Origin: Ustilago trichophora
Taxonomy: Eukaryota > Basidiomycota > Ustilaginomycetes > Ustilaginales > Ustilaginaceae
Assembly (NCBI GenBank): GCA_900323505.1
Contig: OOIN01000014.1
Span: forward strand, 248,001 to 312,000
DNA length: 64,000 nucleotides
Direction: 5' to 3'
The stretch's first letter is position 1, and each line of letters starts with the position of its first letter. The notes beneath the pieces were generated by a model. That model was given only the letters and a program-made list of their open reading frames with translations, searched no databases and had not been told where the DNA came from. Of this stretch, positions 1 to 10,991 are shown piece after piece. Made by a program: the position numbers and the translations under genes.

Positions 1-1644
1 AAGCTGGGTGAGCTTTGCGGATTTTTCTTCTTCGGAGAGGGTGGTGCCGAGTTGGATGTGCTTGAGTCGTCCGGTACGCTTGATGTAGTCTTCTTCGTCG
101 GCATCGCCTAGCACGGCGGGTTTGCTAGCTGCGGTGGAGTGGGAGATAGTACCATTGGCACCAGCGACAGCAGAGGTGGTAGAAGCCTCCGTGTTGTCCG
201 ACTTGGAATTGCCACTGGCAAAGTTAAGTTTGATCGGCGCCAAAGAACCTCCTTCTTGCACGAGTACACCTGCTGCACGCTGCTGCTGGGTAAGTTTTGC
301 CATTTCCGCCGCCTGCTGTGCCAAAAAGTTGTCCGTCTCCTCTTGAGCTCGAGCTTTTTCCTCTGCTTCCAGCGCACGATCACGATCGTCAGCTTCTTCC
401 TCTCTACGTCGTGCCGATGCGCGGAATTGACGCCATCGTTGTCGATCGGTGTAGAAAAGCTCCTTGCGAGTAGCTGTATCGTCTCGCCAATCTTGCCATT
501 TCCGGAGGAGTGCAACTCGCTCTCGTTGCCATTTTTCGCTTTCGGCTGCGTCTCGATCCTGTTGCTTCTCCCAATGTGCGAGACGTTGGCGTTCACGTAC
601 GAGATAGGCGCGCTCGGAGTCAGCTGCAGCGGCGCGTGCGGCGGCTTTTTTGCGTTCTTGTCGTTCAGTCTCTTCGATCTCGTCGGCCTCTTCGGGTTCG
701 CGTGCGGCGTCGGCTTTGGCATCGTATGAGCTGGCCGAATGGAAGTCGATGGGTCGGCGATAGCTTTGCGGATCGTCGGCTGAGCGACCGTTTCGTGACG
801 AGGAAGCTGCTGCGGCTGCTGCTTGCAGGTTTTCCCTCCTGGCGCGCTCTACTGCTCTCTGTCGCTCGAATTCGGCTTCTCTTCTCCTCGTCTCGGCATC
901 ACGGGCAGCTGCGGCTTGTCGAAACTGCTCAATCTCGGATAGCACTGTTGCACGCTGATCCTCTGGCAGCTCTTCAGGTGGTAAATCCTTCAAGTGATCG
1001 GGGACGACGTATCCTGGTTTGGAGGGATCGGTCTCGACTTCGGCATTGGGATCCGACATTTGCCTCACGATATCTTTGACTGCTGACAGAGCACGATTCT
1101 CTCGTCCTTTATCGTCGGATGAAGCGACACGGGTTTGTTGGTACTTTTCCAGAAATTTTTTTGTGCGCTCGTCCGCTTTGACGAGCAACTTTTTGGGTGG
1201 AGCCGAAGCATCTGCACCCATCGAGGGCAATTCTCTACCGTGCAGCACTTGAATCGCACGCAGCACCGAGTCTGGATCAGCATACTCGGCGAATCCGAAA
1301 GCTTTCGAGGCGCGTTTGAGCGTACGCAAATTTCCGCATGCTTCAAGGATCTTTGTCAGCCAAGAGTCGGAGATGCCGGGAGAGATGCTGCCCACAAAGA
1401 GCGTCGTTGCAACTTCTGGTGCATTCGATGTTGACGAGGAAGAAGAAGCATGTTCAGGCGCTGGACTGCGCATGTCGTTACTGTTGGAGGAAGTGCGCAT
1501 GTGTGGACTGCCATAGCCAGAGTGACCATAGCCGCCTGGAGTGTTGTTGGAGCTACCAATGCCTCCGCGTGGTCTTGGTGGTAGAGGGGCCATGTTGGGG
1601 TTATGCGAGCCTTGCCAGTTGGAGCCATGGCCTCGACGCGACAT
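1..1644 (-). CDS. RBM25-like RNA-binding splicing factor, partial (C-terminus beyond left edge)
   Basis: The minus-strand frame is open from the ATG at 1644 to the window edge (548 codons, no stop). After a Gly/Asn/Ser-rich leader, residues about 80-165 form an RRM: RNP2-like LFVGSI at 82-87 and RNP1-like AFGFAEYA near 113. A very long Arg/Glu/Ala-rich charged helical region follows, with many RR, ER and EAEEKARAQEE stretches. This order (RRM, then an RE-rich region, then a C-terminal PWI domain) is that of RBM25/Snu71-type factors, which bind pre-mRNA and act with U1 snRNP in splice-site choice. The PWI domain would lie outside the window, so it cannot be confirmed. No intron is needed. It is divergent from SEC24 and shares a 774-bp upstream region with it. 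Confidence 0.75.
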   Translation of the reverse strand, partial: MSRRGHGSNWQGSHNPNMAPLPPRPRGGIGSSNNTPGGYGHSGYGSPHMRTSSNSNDMRSPAPEHASSSSSTSNAPEVATTLFVGSISPGISDSWLTKILEACGNLRTLKRASKAFGFAEYADPDSVLRAIQVLHGRELPSMGADASAPPKKLLVKADERTKKFLEKYQQTRVASSDDKGRENRALSAVKDIVRQMSDPNAEVETDPSKPGYVVPDHLKDLPPEELPEDQRATVLSEIEQFRQAAAARDAETRRREAEFERQRAVERARRENLQAAAAAASSSRNGRSADDPQSYRRPIDFHSASSYDAKADAAREPEEADEIEETERQERKKAAARAAAADSERAYLVRERQRLAHWEKQQDRDAAESEKWQRERVALLRKWQDWRDDTATRKELFYTDRQRWRQFRASARRREEEADDRDRALEAEEKARAQEETDNFLAQQAAEMAKLTQQQRAAGVLVQEGGSLAPIKLNFASGNSKSDNTEASTTSAVAGANGTISHSTAASKPAVLGDADEEDYIKRTGRLKHIQLGTTLSEEEKSAKLTQL

Positions 1645-2418
1645 GTCGGCTAGAGATAGAGGAACAGACCAGTTCCAGATGCGCGCTTGATGTAGAAGGA
1701 GCAAGAAGACGCAAGGGAAAGAGATTCAACGAGCATCATGTAAGTTAGTTCAAAGTGTGGAAGTCGGTTTTGGGCTTTTGGGCTTCTCTAGGCAAAGCGA
1801 GGCAAGGGTCCTGCCTTGTTAACGCATCGGCTCCGATCTGACGCGATTTGTGTGATCTGCTGAAAGAGAGTTACAGCGTGGAAGGATAAAAAGGCAAAGT
1901 GCGCTCGCTGCCTCCTTGCTGTGAAATTGACAAGAGCAAATTGAATTCGAGATCTCTGTTCAAGTGCCAAATTCAATCAACTCAACTTGGATCTTCTCGA
2001 TTCTGTTGAGAAGTGGCTCGACCGGGAAACGCACTGCACACACACACACACACACTCTCTCTCTCTCTCTTTCTCTCTGTGCAGATTGACTCAGCTCAAG
2101 TGCCAGTTGCCTGCCGGTTGACAATTGTCAGTTGCCAGGTGTCGTGTTCTCAGACCAACAGCTTCCAGATTCCACACTCTCCGCTTTAGTCTCACTTCTT
2201 CCCCTTCTATCTCTCTCTCTCTCACTCTCATCCTCTTTTCCATCACTCGCACTTTGACTCTTCCATCCCATCCCATTCCTTGGGTCGAGAGCAGGTGCCA
2301 GGCAACCATCCATCGTCTCGAGAGCCTGGATTCGAATCTCCTATCATCTAGAACAAACACGCGAAAACGCTACTCTATACCCCAGCATCCGAGCTCATCT
2401 GAGCTTTTATCTTCAAAA
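1645..2418. promoter_or_regulatory. Divergent promoter/leader region between the RBM25-like gene and SEC24
   Basis: There is no gene here. The stretch holds a (CA)n-(TC)n tract at about 2036-2078 and a CT-rich 5' leader typical of smut genes. The SEC24 frame stays open back to 2125, but the only ATG in that frame is at 2419, so the extension is read as untranslated leader. Confidence 0.5.
2036..2078. repeat. (CA)n(TC)n microsatellite
   Basis: A run of CA dinucleotides passes directly into TC dinucleotides within the SEC24 upstream region. Confidence 0.9.
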
Positions 2419-5397
2419 ATGGCTCAGCCACCTCCTCAATTGCCCCCTGGTTGGGTCACCCAGTGGGATCAGAATGCCGGTCGCCAGGTCTTTGTAGAGA
2501 CAGCAACAGGTCGAACCAGCTGGCAGCCACCTACCGCCGCTCCTGGAGGTCCCCCTCAGCAGCAGCAGCAGCGTCCCACTCATCCCCAAGGTCAAGCACG
2601 AATGTCGATGCCTCAGATTCAGCCACCTCCAGGCATGCGAGGCCCTTCATTGAGTCCCATACCTTCTCATGGTCCTGGTGCTCCCGTCAGCCCTCCCACC
2701 GCCGGTGCTCCTACCCCCGCTTCCATCGGTCCTGGTGCCAGCCGAAGACGCGCATACCCCACCGCGCATCTTGCCGCCAACAGTATCAGCTACGCTGGTG
2801 GTTTCGACGCTGCCGCTACCGCGGGTGCTGGTTACCCTGGCGCACAAGATGCTCAGCCTCAGCTTTTCACCCCTGGTGCTCCTGAGCCACAGGTTCCCTC
2901 TCCTTATGCTGCTCAACAGCAGCAGCAGCCGGCTCCTGGCGCTCCTGGTATGGTTCCTGCTCCAGGTGCTCCTGTCGGTGCTGGTGTCGCTCCTGGCTAT
3001 GCTGCCAGTGGTGTTCAGGGCCTCACCAACCAGTTCCAAGGCATGGGCATGGGCGGCGGAATGGCTGGTGGAATGGCGCAAAAGTTCAGCACCCTGCAGA
3101 CCGTCAACATCAGCGGTGTTCAGCCTAACGTCAACGACCTCGAACGCCCTCCCCCCGAGATCCGATTGCCTCCCAACGCATGCGTTTCGACCAATCCCAA
3201 GGCCAACGCCGACCCCTCTTACCAGCGATGCACCCTCAACGCCATCCCCACCACCTCCTCGCTCCTTCAAAAGTCCAAGATCCCCCTTGGTCTCATTCTG
3301 TCGCCCTACCGATCCGTTCGCGAGGCTGACGGCGACGAGCCCGTTCCTGTCGTGACCGACACTGTCATCGCACGATGCCGCAGGTGCCGAACCTACATCA
3401 ACCCTTATGTCACTTTTATCGAAAACGGCAACCGTTGGAAGTGTTGCATGTGCAACATCAGCAACGAGGTGCCTCAGCTCTTTGACTGGAACTCCGAGAC
3501 CAACCAGCCCGCCGATCGATGGCAGCGTCCCGAGCTCAACCACAGCGTCGTCGAATTCATTGCTCCTCGTGAATACATGGTCCGACCTCCCCAGCCTCCT
3601 GTGTACACTTTCCTCATCGACGTCAGCTACCAGGCCATCAACAGCGGCATGGTCGCCACCGCCGCTCGCACCATCCTCGAGACGCTCGACCGCTTGCCCA
3701 ACTCGGACAACCGGGCCAAGATCTGCATCATTGGTGTCGACACTAGTCTCCACTTCTTCAGCATCACTCCCGAGAGCACCGAACCCGAGATGCTCGTCGT
3801 CAGTGACTTGGACGACGTCTTTTTGCCAAAGCCCAACGACCTGCTCGTCAATTTAACCGAATGCAGGGCTGGTGTCGAGGCGTTGCTCCAGAGGTTGGGT
3901 GACATGTACAAGGACTCGCTCGTCACTGGATCGGCGCTCGGCGCTGCTTTGCAAGCTGCTTACAAGCTCATCTCGCCCATCGGTGGTAAGATTATGGTTC
4001 TCACCGCCTCGCTCCCCAGCGTTGGTCCTGGTGCACTCAAGAATCGTGAGGATCCCAAGTTGCTCGGTACCGCCAAGGAGAGCACTTTGCTCGGCGCCGC
4101 TTCTTCGTTCTACAAGACCTTCCCTATCGACTGCTCCCGATCGCAGGTTTCCGTGGACATGTTCCTCTTTGCTCCCTCGTACACCGACGTTGCCACGCTC
4201 TCGTGCCTGCCGCGCTACACTGGTGGTCAGACCTTCTTCTACCCGGCCTTCCATGCGGGTCGCTCCGAGGACGCCGTCAAGTTCTCTCACGAGTTTTCAG
4301 AGGTGCTTTCGAGCCCGATCAGCTACGAAGCCGTATTGCGTCTGCGTGCTACCAAGGGTATTCGCGCTACCGCTTTCCACGGCAACTTTTTCGTGCGATC
4401 CACCGACCTGCTCGCCTTGCCCGCTGTGCCTCTGGACCAGAACTATGCGATCGAGTGCGAGATCGAAGAGACCATCAATGCGCCTTTTGTCGTCTTCCAG
4501 TCGGTTGTTCTGCACAGTACTAGCTCGGGCGAGCGTCGCATTCGCGTCGTCAACCTGGCGCTGCCTACCACCAGCTCCATGTCCGAGGTGTATGCCAATG
4601 CCGATCAGGTCGCCATTGCCACCTTGCTCGCCGACAAGGCTGTGGAGCGATCAATCCACTCGCGTCTTGAAGATGCCCGCGATGCACTGTTCAACAAGCT
4701 CGTCGACATTTTCTCGACGTACAAGTCGACCATGACTTCGGCTGGTAGCGGTGCCAGCCCCCAATTGAGCATTGCTCACAACATGGCTCAGCTGCCCTTG
4801 CTCGTATTGGCTTTGCTCAAGCACGTCGGTATTCGTCAATCTTCATCGATCCCCTCGGATCTGCGTGCTTACGCACAGGCGCTCTTGACCACCCTCCCAG
4901 CACAGCAGTTGATCCCTTACCTCCACCCCAACTTCTACTGCCTTCACAACATGGCTCCCGAAGCAGGCACCACTGTAGCCGAAAAGGGCTTTGTTATGCC
5001 CTCCAAGCTCAACCTCACTTCGGAGCGATTCGAACGTCATGGACTGTACCTGATCGAAGATGGACAAAACATCTTCCTCTGGGTTGGTCGGGAAGCTGTG
5101 CCCCAGCTCTGCCTTGACGTCTTTGACGCGCCCACGTACAACGCGCTCCGGGGTGGCAAGACCACCCTACCCAAGTTGGATAACAGCATGAACCAGCGAG
5201 TCAACGCCATCGTCCAGCGCATCAGGGAGAGTAGAAGGGGACCTTACCGACAGCATCTGTACGTGGTCAAAGAGGATGGAGAGCCAAGCTTGAGATTGTG
5301 GGCGTTGAGCTTGTTGATCGAAGACAGGTTTGAACAGACGCCTAGCTATATGCAGTTCATTGGACAGCTGCGGGACAAGGTGAATGGTGGATCTTGA
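2419..5397 (+). CDS. sec24: COPII coat subunit SEC24 with an N-terminal WW domain
   Basis: SEC24 pairs with SEC23 in the inner COPII coat and selects cargo at ER exit sites. The 992-aa product has the family order: a Pro/Gln-rich N-terminus, a zinc finger with C320, C323, C342 and C345, a trunk domain (from about 385), beta-sandwich and helical domains, and a gelsolin-like C-terminal domain (about 860-960). The ATG at 2419 has an AAAA context and is the only ATG in the frame, so it fixes the start. The unusual feature is residues 8-38, which read as a WW domain: LPPGW at 8-12, the second Trp at 35 and a final Pro at 38. I do not recall this in yeast or animal SEC24. The gene is intronless. 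Identity as SEC24 is firm; the WW call is from motif spacing. Confidence 0.95.
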   Translation: MAQPPPQLPPGWVTQWDQNAGRQVFVETATGRTSWQPPTAAPGGPPQQQQQRPTHPQGQARMSMPQIQPPPGMRGPSLSPIPSHGPGAPVSPPTAGAPTPASIGPGASRRRAYPTAHLAANSISYAGGFDAAATAGAGYPGAQDAQPQLFTPGAPEPQVPSPYAAQQQQQPAPGAPGMVPAPGAPVGAGVAPGYAASGVQGLTNQFQGMGMGGGMAGGMAQKFSTLQTVNISGVQPNVNDLERPPPEIRLPPNACVSTNPKANADPSYQRCTLNAIPTTSSLLQKSKIPLGLILSPYRSVREADGDEPVPVVTDTVIARCRRCRTYINPYVTFIENGNRWKCCMCNISNEVPQLFDWNSETNQPADRWQRPELNHSVVEFIAPREYMVRPPQPPVYTFLIDVSYQAINSGMVATAARTILETLDRLPNSDNRAKICIIGVDTSLHFFSITPESTEPEMLVVSDLDDVFLPKPNDLLVNLTECRAGVEALLQRLGDMYKDSLVTGSALGAALQAAYKLISPIGGKIMVLTASLPSVGPGALKNREDPKLLGTAKESTLLGAASSFYKTFPIDCSRSQVSVDMFLFAPSYTDVATLSCLPRYTGGQTFFYPAFHAGRSEDAVKFSHEFSEVLSSPISYEAVLRLRATKGIRATAFHGNFFVRSTDLLALPAVPLDQNYAIECEIEETINAPFVVFQSVVLHSTSSGERRIRVVNLALPTTSSMSEVYANADQVAIATLLADKAVERSIHSRLEDARDALFNKLVDIFSTYKSTMTSAGSGASPQLSIAHNMAQLPLLVLALLKHVGIRQSSSIPSDLRAYAQALLTTLPAQQLIPYLHPNFYCLHNMAPEAGTTVAEKGFVMPSKLNLTSERFERHGLYLIEDGQNIFLWVGREAVPQLCLDVFDAPTYNALRGGKTTLPKLDNSMNQRVNAIVQRIRESRRGPYRQHLYVVKEDGEPSLRLWALSLLIEDRFEQTPSYMQFIGQLRDKVNGGS

Positions 5398-6382
5398 GCG
5401 AGCAAACCAAAACCTCTCCACGCCAAGTCCTCCGTTGATTCGCACTTTCAGGATTATAGGTGTTTCTCCTGATACACATGTGTCAATACCAGTTTCTGTT
5501 GATTCTTTGATCTGGCTTGTGAAAATTGATTTGTGCGAGAAGATGATTTGAGAGAGGGAAATGGCTTTGGAACAAGGAAGTATGAGCTGTTCTGTGTTGG
5601 GGGAAATGCGGAGGGAGTCGCGTGAGCGCTGCGCAGGGCCGACCAAGAAATGCTTTCCCTTGATTTCAGAAAAAGGCACGCGCGTCGCTCGCCTTTTTCT
5701 TTTTTGTCTCGAGACCAACACTTTTCTTTTCTTTTCCCATTTTCTTTCTCTTCCTTTTTCTGCAATTTCTTAATCCCTCTTCTGATGGCTCTTTTTCTTA
5801 TCGTCTTAGCTTGACAATTTGCCTATGATATCCTAGGCTGTATGTTTTGGATTGAGCGAGTGATGCGAGGATGAAGAAGGGAGTGGTGGTACAGCAGGCG
5901 GGTGTTGGGAGCTGTGCGGCCGGAAAAAGGAGAGAAGCGAGGCCAAGCGCGCGCTCCTTTTTTTTTTGGTTCCTCGGTCTCACATCTGCGCACTTTCTCC
6001 ACGTCCGAGCGAGCCACGCATTCAAAGCTTGACAGGCTTCACGGGCTCACGAAGTTCCATTTGCCGCTTTCTGTTTTTGAGAGTCGTGAATCGGCCACGC
6101 AAATGTAACACTTTTGCCTTTCTGCCATCATCTCCTTTCCTTTATCCTATCCGCGCTGCTTTCCACCTTTCCTTATCCATCATCCATCGCCACGTACACC
6201 CGACGGAACACACACACGTCCCTCGCTTACATACATAGCATTTCAGCCCCTCTATAGCCGCCGACACCGCAGGAAGAATTCGCTTCCACTAGAAACAAAG
6301 TCGAACAGCATTGACTTGGATTTCTCAGGTCCACAAGGACACAGCTTAGCCAAAGCAAACCAAAGCAAACCAAACTTTCACA
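5398..6382. other. Intergenic region, SEC24 3' end to CKS1 promoter
   Basis: Pyrimidine-rich tracts lie around 5690-5770 and CA/CT-rich leader sequence lies before CKS1. Only short, overlapping frames with no recognisable protein are present. Confidence 0.5.
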
Positions 6383-7609
6383 ATGTCGAAGGAGGACGCG
6401 GCTAAAGAGCCTACCTACGACGACTATGTCGAGCGGTAAGTCACTCAATGTCACTCTCATCGTCCGGGAGGACCTTAGCTTTGCTGCCCAGCATTCGAGA
6501 AAGAAAGCATACTGACACGATGGCAAACACACTCTCGTGGATACTCTTCTTGATCTGCTGATAACAAATCGATCAATCGATGCCGTTCTTCAACGACAAA
6601 CAGAATTCACTATAGCGACAAATACAACGATGACGAGTGGGAATACAGGTATGTTTCTCTGCCCCCTTCTTGCAATACACCGAGTGCTGCTTTGATTTGC
6701 GACTGGCGACACCAAGATTGCCTTTGCAGAGCGTCTCTGTTCAATCCCAACGTTCCGACGCCGCTTCCGCATCTCACAATCATCCAAGCCCGCCTCTTGT
6801 CCCACCTCGAACACCATCTCACTAACCTCACCCTTCCCTTACTATCCTCCATCGCCCAACCCGACGACCCCTCTCTACAAACCTCCCTAAACGTATGCCA
6901 CCAACCCCACAACACCTCCGCGCATTTGCTCAACTCGCACACAGACACGTAATTCTGCCAAAACCAATGCTCAAACTCCTCCCAGAGACCTACTTTGACC
7001 CATCGGAACCAGGTGTCCTACGCATCCTCAGCGTCAAAGAGTGGCGCGACATTGGCATCACCCAAAGCATGGGATGGGAGCATTACGAAGTGCATGCTCC
7101 CGAGCCTCACATTTTGCTGTTCAGGCGTGAGAAGGATTTCTTGGAAAAGGTAAGTTCAAGATAAGACAAGAGAATACATAACCATGCAGTGCGGGCAAGG
7201 TTGAGAGAGGGGCGCATGGATTGGGAGGGTCAAGAAAAGTCAGGGAGCAAGCAGTAAGCGGATATTAGGTGCTGAGGCGAGAGGAGCTGAACGCAAAATA
7301 AGGGTAGGGAGGGATTGGTGGCGCACGACGGTGCAATATGGTTGGTCGCGCGGGCGTGCGAGAAGAACTAGGTCCGAATGGCGGGGTCGGATAGAAAGCC
7401 ATGATGAACCTAGTGAACACCTTTTTACTCTTCAACCCGACTCAACCTCTCTACCTGCACATGCGCCCTTAAAACATCACTGACCACCTCACAATCCTCC
7501 CCTTATCCCCCTCGTATTTCATTCTCGACAGTATCAAGCTCAAGCTCAAGCCCAGGCAGCAGCTCAACAGCAGCAGCAACAACAGCAACAGGCAAATGGT
7601 AAAAAGTAA
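6383..7609 (+). CDS. cks1: CKS1 cyclin-dependent kinase regulatory subunit (four exons)
   Basis: CKS proteins bind CDKs and phosphorylated targets and drive cell-cycle transitions. Exons fitted by frame and splice sites are 6383-6435, 6604-6648, 6945-7149 and 7532-7609, giving 126 aa. Every intron has a GT start and an AG end. Conserved CKS blocks are visible: [15 protein letters not shown] across exons 1-2, then [29 protein letters not shown] and PEPHILLF in exon 3. Exon 4 encodes a Gln/Ala tail (YQAQAQAQ, then nine Gln, then ANGKK), recalling the Gln-rich tail of budding-yeast Cks1. If intron 3 is retained, the protein ends after four extra residues (VSSR) and lacks the tail. Three introns in a 126-codon gene are many for this otherwise intron-poor region. 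The family call is certain; exon borders are inferred. Confidence 0.93.
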
Positions 7610-8158
7610 TTGAGATTTTTCCTTTTTTTTTTTGTCTCTTTACATACAGTTTCTTTTTTGTACACTTTTTTTTTTTTTTACATTCTTTGTTACGTGTCTT
7701 TGAAAAGCAAAAACAGAAAGAAAGAAAGAAAGATGTTGTGAGACAGAAAGAGATACTGTACAGTATAAGGTTTGGTTGTGACACTGAAAAGTCTCCGATT
7801 GGAACAAGTTTCAATGCTGTACAGTACAGTATATTTTTCAAGCTGCTTTCTTCAGTTTGAAATCAAATTATACCTCTCTACTCTACAGTACGATACATCC
7901 ACACAGCGCAGTCATGATAACTAAACTAAAAGCTTAATCTTTCCACGTTTTTTCAGGCTTGTCAATCTAGCCAGTACGCAGAGACATGTCATCAGACTGG
8001 CGAGTGTGCTTCGCTCGAACCCTCAGAGAGACAAACAGGGACAAGGTTGCAACAAATACGTGTTGAGATTAGCGGAACGTTTTTCCAGAATAACATGAAC
8101 ACTCCTCAAGTCAGAGCAAAGCCACAAGAAGCGTCCAAAGGAAAGAGGGGCAAGGGGA
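7610..8158. other. Convergent 3' intergenic region (CKS1 / peroxiredoxin-like gene)
   Basis: Poly-T tracts at about 7619-7680 and an AAAG repeat near 7718 lie between two convergent genes, as expected for 3' ends. TACTGTAC-type motifs occur near 7755 and 7816. I see no gene. Confidence 0.5.
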
Positions 8159-10402
8159 TTAATCCTCGATTTCTACCCCACCAAAAGTATGTGTGGAATC
8201 AGCAATGCTCGGCGAGTACTCGTATTCGCTTGTTGCCTGATCATAAGCCGACATCATGGAAGCTGACAGGCTTGGAGTATTGGAGAGCCTTCTCTCCATT
8301 GCTTGTGCCTTTGCCTCTTCGAAGCCCATGAAGCCAGTGTGATGGCCAAGAGTGGTGGAAAGGGAGGGAGAGGGGTGCCCGTTTGCGGTTCTGAGGGGGG
8401 CGCGCGAGGACCAGGTCACGGAAGGGGAGGGTGGGGTCGGAGGAGGTGGGTTTTGTGGGGTTGGTGGTTGTGGAGGTAAGGGGCGACGAGTTGAGGTAGA
8501 TTTGGAGGTGGTGGTGGTTCCGTTGGTGAGGGAGAGCTTGCGTCTCGTATCTGGGTCAGAAGATGATTTGGTGACATTTGGCTGAGTTGCGGTACTCTCT
8601 TCGACAACCGCCGCCATTCCTGACACTGCCATCTGGCCTGAGGTGGGAGACGAGGGCATTGCCTGCTTCTGCAGTCTTGCTGTAGCAGCAGCCGCAACGG
8701 CCCCACTTGCTGCTGTGACGTTCCTGGCACTCGGTCTCGGCGGGACAGGCAGTGATGAAGCCCCAGCAGCAGTCGAATACGCCGAATCCGTTGAAGCGTC
8801 TCTGCCGCGTCTATCCAACACCGATGCCTTCGAGTCGATACTCCTCTCCCCTTTCGCAGACGGCAGCAGAGGCATCCTTGCAATGTTGCCATTGGCATAA
8901 ACAGTTCCGACTTCCTCGGCTTTGCCGAATGCATCTGGGGACAGGGTGACGCTGGAATCTGTCGAAGCATCCGTAGCGGCAGCGGCAGCAGAAGCGTTCT
9001 CGATGGATGCCTTTTTGAGCAGCGAGCTCGACCTCGCGCTGGTAGCTATCGAATTGGAAGCGGCCACACCGTTGCCATTCGCCACTGGTTCCCTACGGCG
9101 TGCAGAACTCGAGCGCTCCAGCTCTGCAGAGTGTACCACAATACCACTCTTGATCGCAGCAGCCAGCGTCGCCGCGTGTGCCGAGTCGCGCGAATCGGGA
9201 GAAGTATGACTTGTCTCTCCGGTCGAGATGGACCGAGCCGAAATAGTCGAAGGGGTAGCCCAACCCGATCCAGACCCTGATCCTTGCCTCGAATGCGGGC
9301 TGCGTTGATCAGCAAAATCTTTGACATTCACCATCACCCCATCAGGTTGCTCATCCAATCGGAGCGACCGCACTCGAGCAGCCACCTTGTCCGTCGATCT
9401 CGCAGCACGCGCCGTAGGATCCACAATCTTGGATCGGCCATGTCGATCGCGCGATACATCGTCAAAGCTGCGATTGGTGAATTTGTAGTCGACGTGCAGA
9501 GGTTCGTCGTACATCCCATTCGAGGATCCGTTAGGCCGCAGCCAGGTCTTGAGGTTGCGACGAGACTTGACTCGTGCAACGGAACCTGATGCATTGGCTT
9601 CCGCAGCGATAGAGAGCGAAGTCGACTTTGGGTCTTGCAAAGGCTTGGATGGTGTGCTCGCCTTCTTGGACTTGGTAGCTGCTGGTGCAGCTCCATGACG
9701 AGGGGCGGAGGCGATGCCTCGAGCGGGAATTGCATCTCCATAGACCACCTTGACGTTGCGAGTGAGCTCATCGCAAGCGACCGAATCGTCGGCGTCGTGT
9801 TCCATATAGAATCGTTCTCGTCCCGAGAGTTCATGCTCGATGCGACAGAGCCACTTCTCGGCAAAGTTGCGATGACCCTGATAGTCCCATACACCATCGA
9901 GCATGGCCCTCACGACCCCCTCGTGGTCGATGATGAATGTGCACCTGCCGTCGATGAGACCCAACAATCCTCTTCCGACACCCCAAGCATCCATGATCTG
10001 GCGATTCGAGTCGTGCAAGATTCGGAATCCTAAATGGTGCTCATCTACAAATCGTTTGGAACGAGCAGGGGGATCCTGCGAAATGCCGATGACTACAGCA
10101 TTGAGATCGTTGAAGATGGGCGATGTTCCGACAGCGTCACGAAACGAGCAGCTCTCCTTTGTGCAATGTGGAGAACCAGCCAGAGGGAAGAAATAGAGCA
10201 CGATAGGACGGCCAAGTTCGATGGTGGCGTGCAAGGAAACGTCGCGGCCGAGATGATCCTTTGCGACAATCTCTGGTGCGAGATGACCGATGAGAGGTGA
10301 ATTCTTTTCCTTTGCCGGGATTTTGAGCGCAGCACCTGCTGCTGTGAGAATGCTCCTCTCACCCGCGATGGGGAACGCTGGTACGCGTGGAAGGTGCGGC
10401 AT
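8159..10402 (-). CDS. PrxQ/BCP-like peroxiredoxin with a ~500-residue disordered tail
   Basis: The ATG at 10402 gives 747 aa; further upstream the frame is open but begins only with TTG. Residues about 34-200 are an AhpC/TSA-type thioredoxin fold. The motif FPLAGSPHCTKESC places a peroxidatic Cys at about 80 and a second Cys five residues later at 85, the spacing of PrxQ/BCP enzymes, which reduce hydroperoxides with thioredoxin. Strands such as VVIGISQDP and GRCTFIIDHEGVVRAMLDG match the rest of the fold. The remaining ~500 residues are Ser/Ala/Pro/Arg-rich low complexity with a proline run (PPPPTPPSPS) and basic patches. Typical PrxQ proteins are near 150-220 aa, so the tail is exceptional; it suggests tethering or signalling, which is inference. 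It could also be a redox-fold scaffold with little activity. Confidence 0.8.
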   Translation of the reverse strand: MPHLPRVPAFPIAGERSILTAAGAALKIPAKEKNSPLIGHLAPEIVAKDHLGRDVSLHATIELGRPIVLYFFPLAGSPHCTKESCSFRDAVGTSPIFNDLNAVVIGISQDPPARSKRFVDEHHLGFRILHDSNRQIMDAWGVGRGLLGLIDGRCTFIIDHEGVVRAMLDGVWDYQGHRNFAEKWLCRIEHELSGRERFYMEHDADDSVACDELTRNVKVVYGDAIPARGIASAPRHGAAPAATKSKKASTPSKPLQDPKSTSLSIAAEANASGSVARVKSRRNLKTWLRPNGSSNGMYDEPLHVDYKFTNRSFDDVSRDRHGRSKIVDPTARAARSTDKVAARVRSLRLDEQPDGVMVNVKDFADQRSPHSRQGSGSGSGWATPSTISARSISTGETSHTSPDSRDSAHAATLAAAIKSGIVVHSAELERSSSARRREPVANGNGVAASNSIATSARSSSLLKKASIENASAAAAATDASTDSSVTLSPDAFGKAEEVGTVYANGNIARMPLLPSAKGERSIDSKASVLDRRGRDASTDSAYSTAAGASSLPVPPRPSARNVTAASGAVAAAATARLQKQAMPSSPTSGQMAVSGMAAVVEESTATQPNVTKSSSDPDTRRKLSLTNGTTTTSKSTSTRRPLPPQPPTPQNPPPPTPPSPSVTWSSRAPLRTANGHPSPSLSTTLGHHTGFMGFEEAKAQAMERRLSNTPSLSASMMSAYDQATSEYEYSPSIADSTHTFGGVEIED

Positions 10403-10937
10403 GATGGGCAGTGTCTGGTGGTGGTGTAAGTCGCTTCTGGATGTGCCAGGGAAGCGTGGGAAAAGCAGGGGCGTGGCGCCGGCTGCTGCTGAGGTCAAGC
10501 AGCCAAACTTCGATCAAACGAAGCCGACAATGTCGCGACTACGACCAGGACAGCATGGAAGCACTGTGGATTGGCCCTTGTTGCCTTTAAAACGGAGAGG
10601 AACCGAAAGCTGGGGTCGGCTTGGTTGCTGATTAGATCAGTCCTCTATTGAGGGTAGTTCTGATCGCAGATGCAAGGGCGCAAATCGTGACTGTGTTCCT
10701 CAGAGGTAGATTTGCCACGGGAAGTGTGATGTTATTCAATTAGAGAAAAGGTGGACTGTGAGAGATGCGGACGATCCGATGAATCCGAGAGCCAAGCTTG
10801 AGCAAAAGACTGGTGGCTGAGTTAAAAGCTGGTCGGAGAAGTCGCGAGAACAGATGAAGCAACTGTGGTGTCGTATGGTATGAACCCTTGCAAGTGCAGT
10901 CGGAAGCACTCGATCAAAGGGTTGCACTGTCGTGTCG

Positions 10938-10991
10938 CTGGTGGTGGTGGTGGTGGTGGTGGTGGTGGTGGTGGTGGTGGTGGTGGTGGTG
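10938..10991. repeat. (GGT)n trinucleotide microsatellite, about 17 units
   Basis: An uninterrupted run of GGT units. On the minus strand it reads as ACC and would encode poly-Thr, poly-Pro or poly-His in short frames, none of which looks like a gene. Confidence 0.95.

Noticed and set aside
2125..2418. N-terminal extension of SEC24
   Set aside because: The frame is open but has no ATG, is CT-rich leader sequence, and starts only with TTG.
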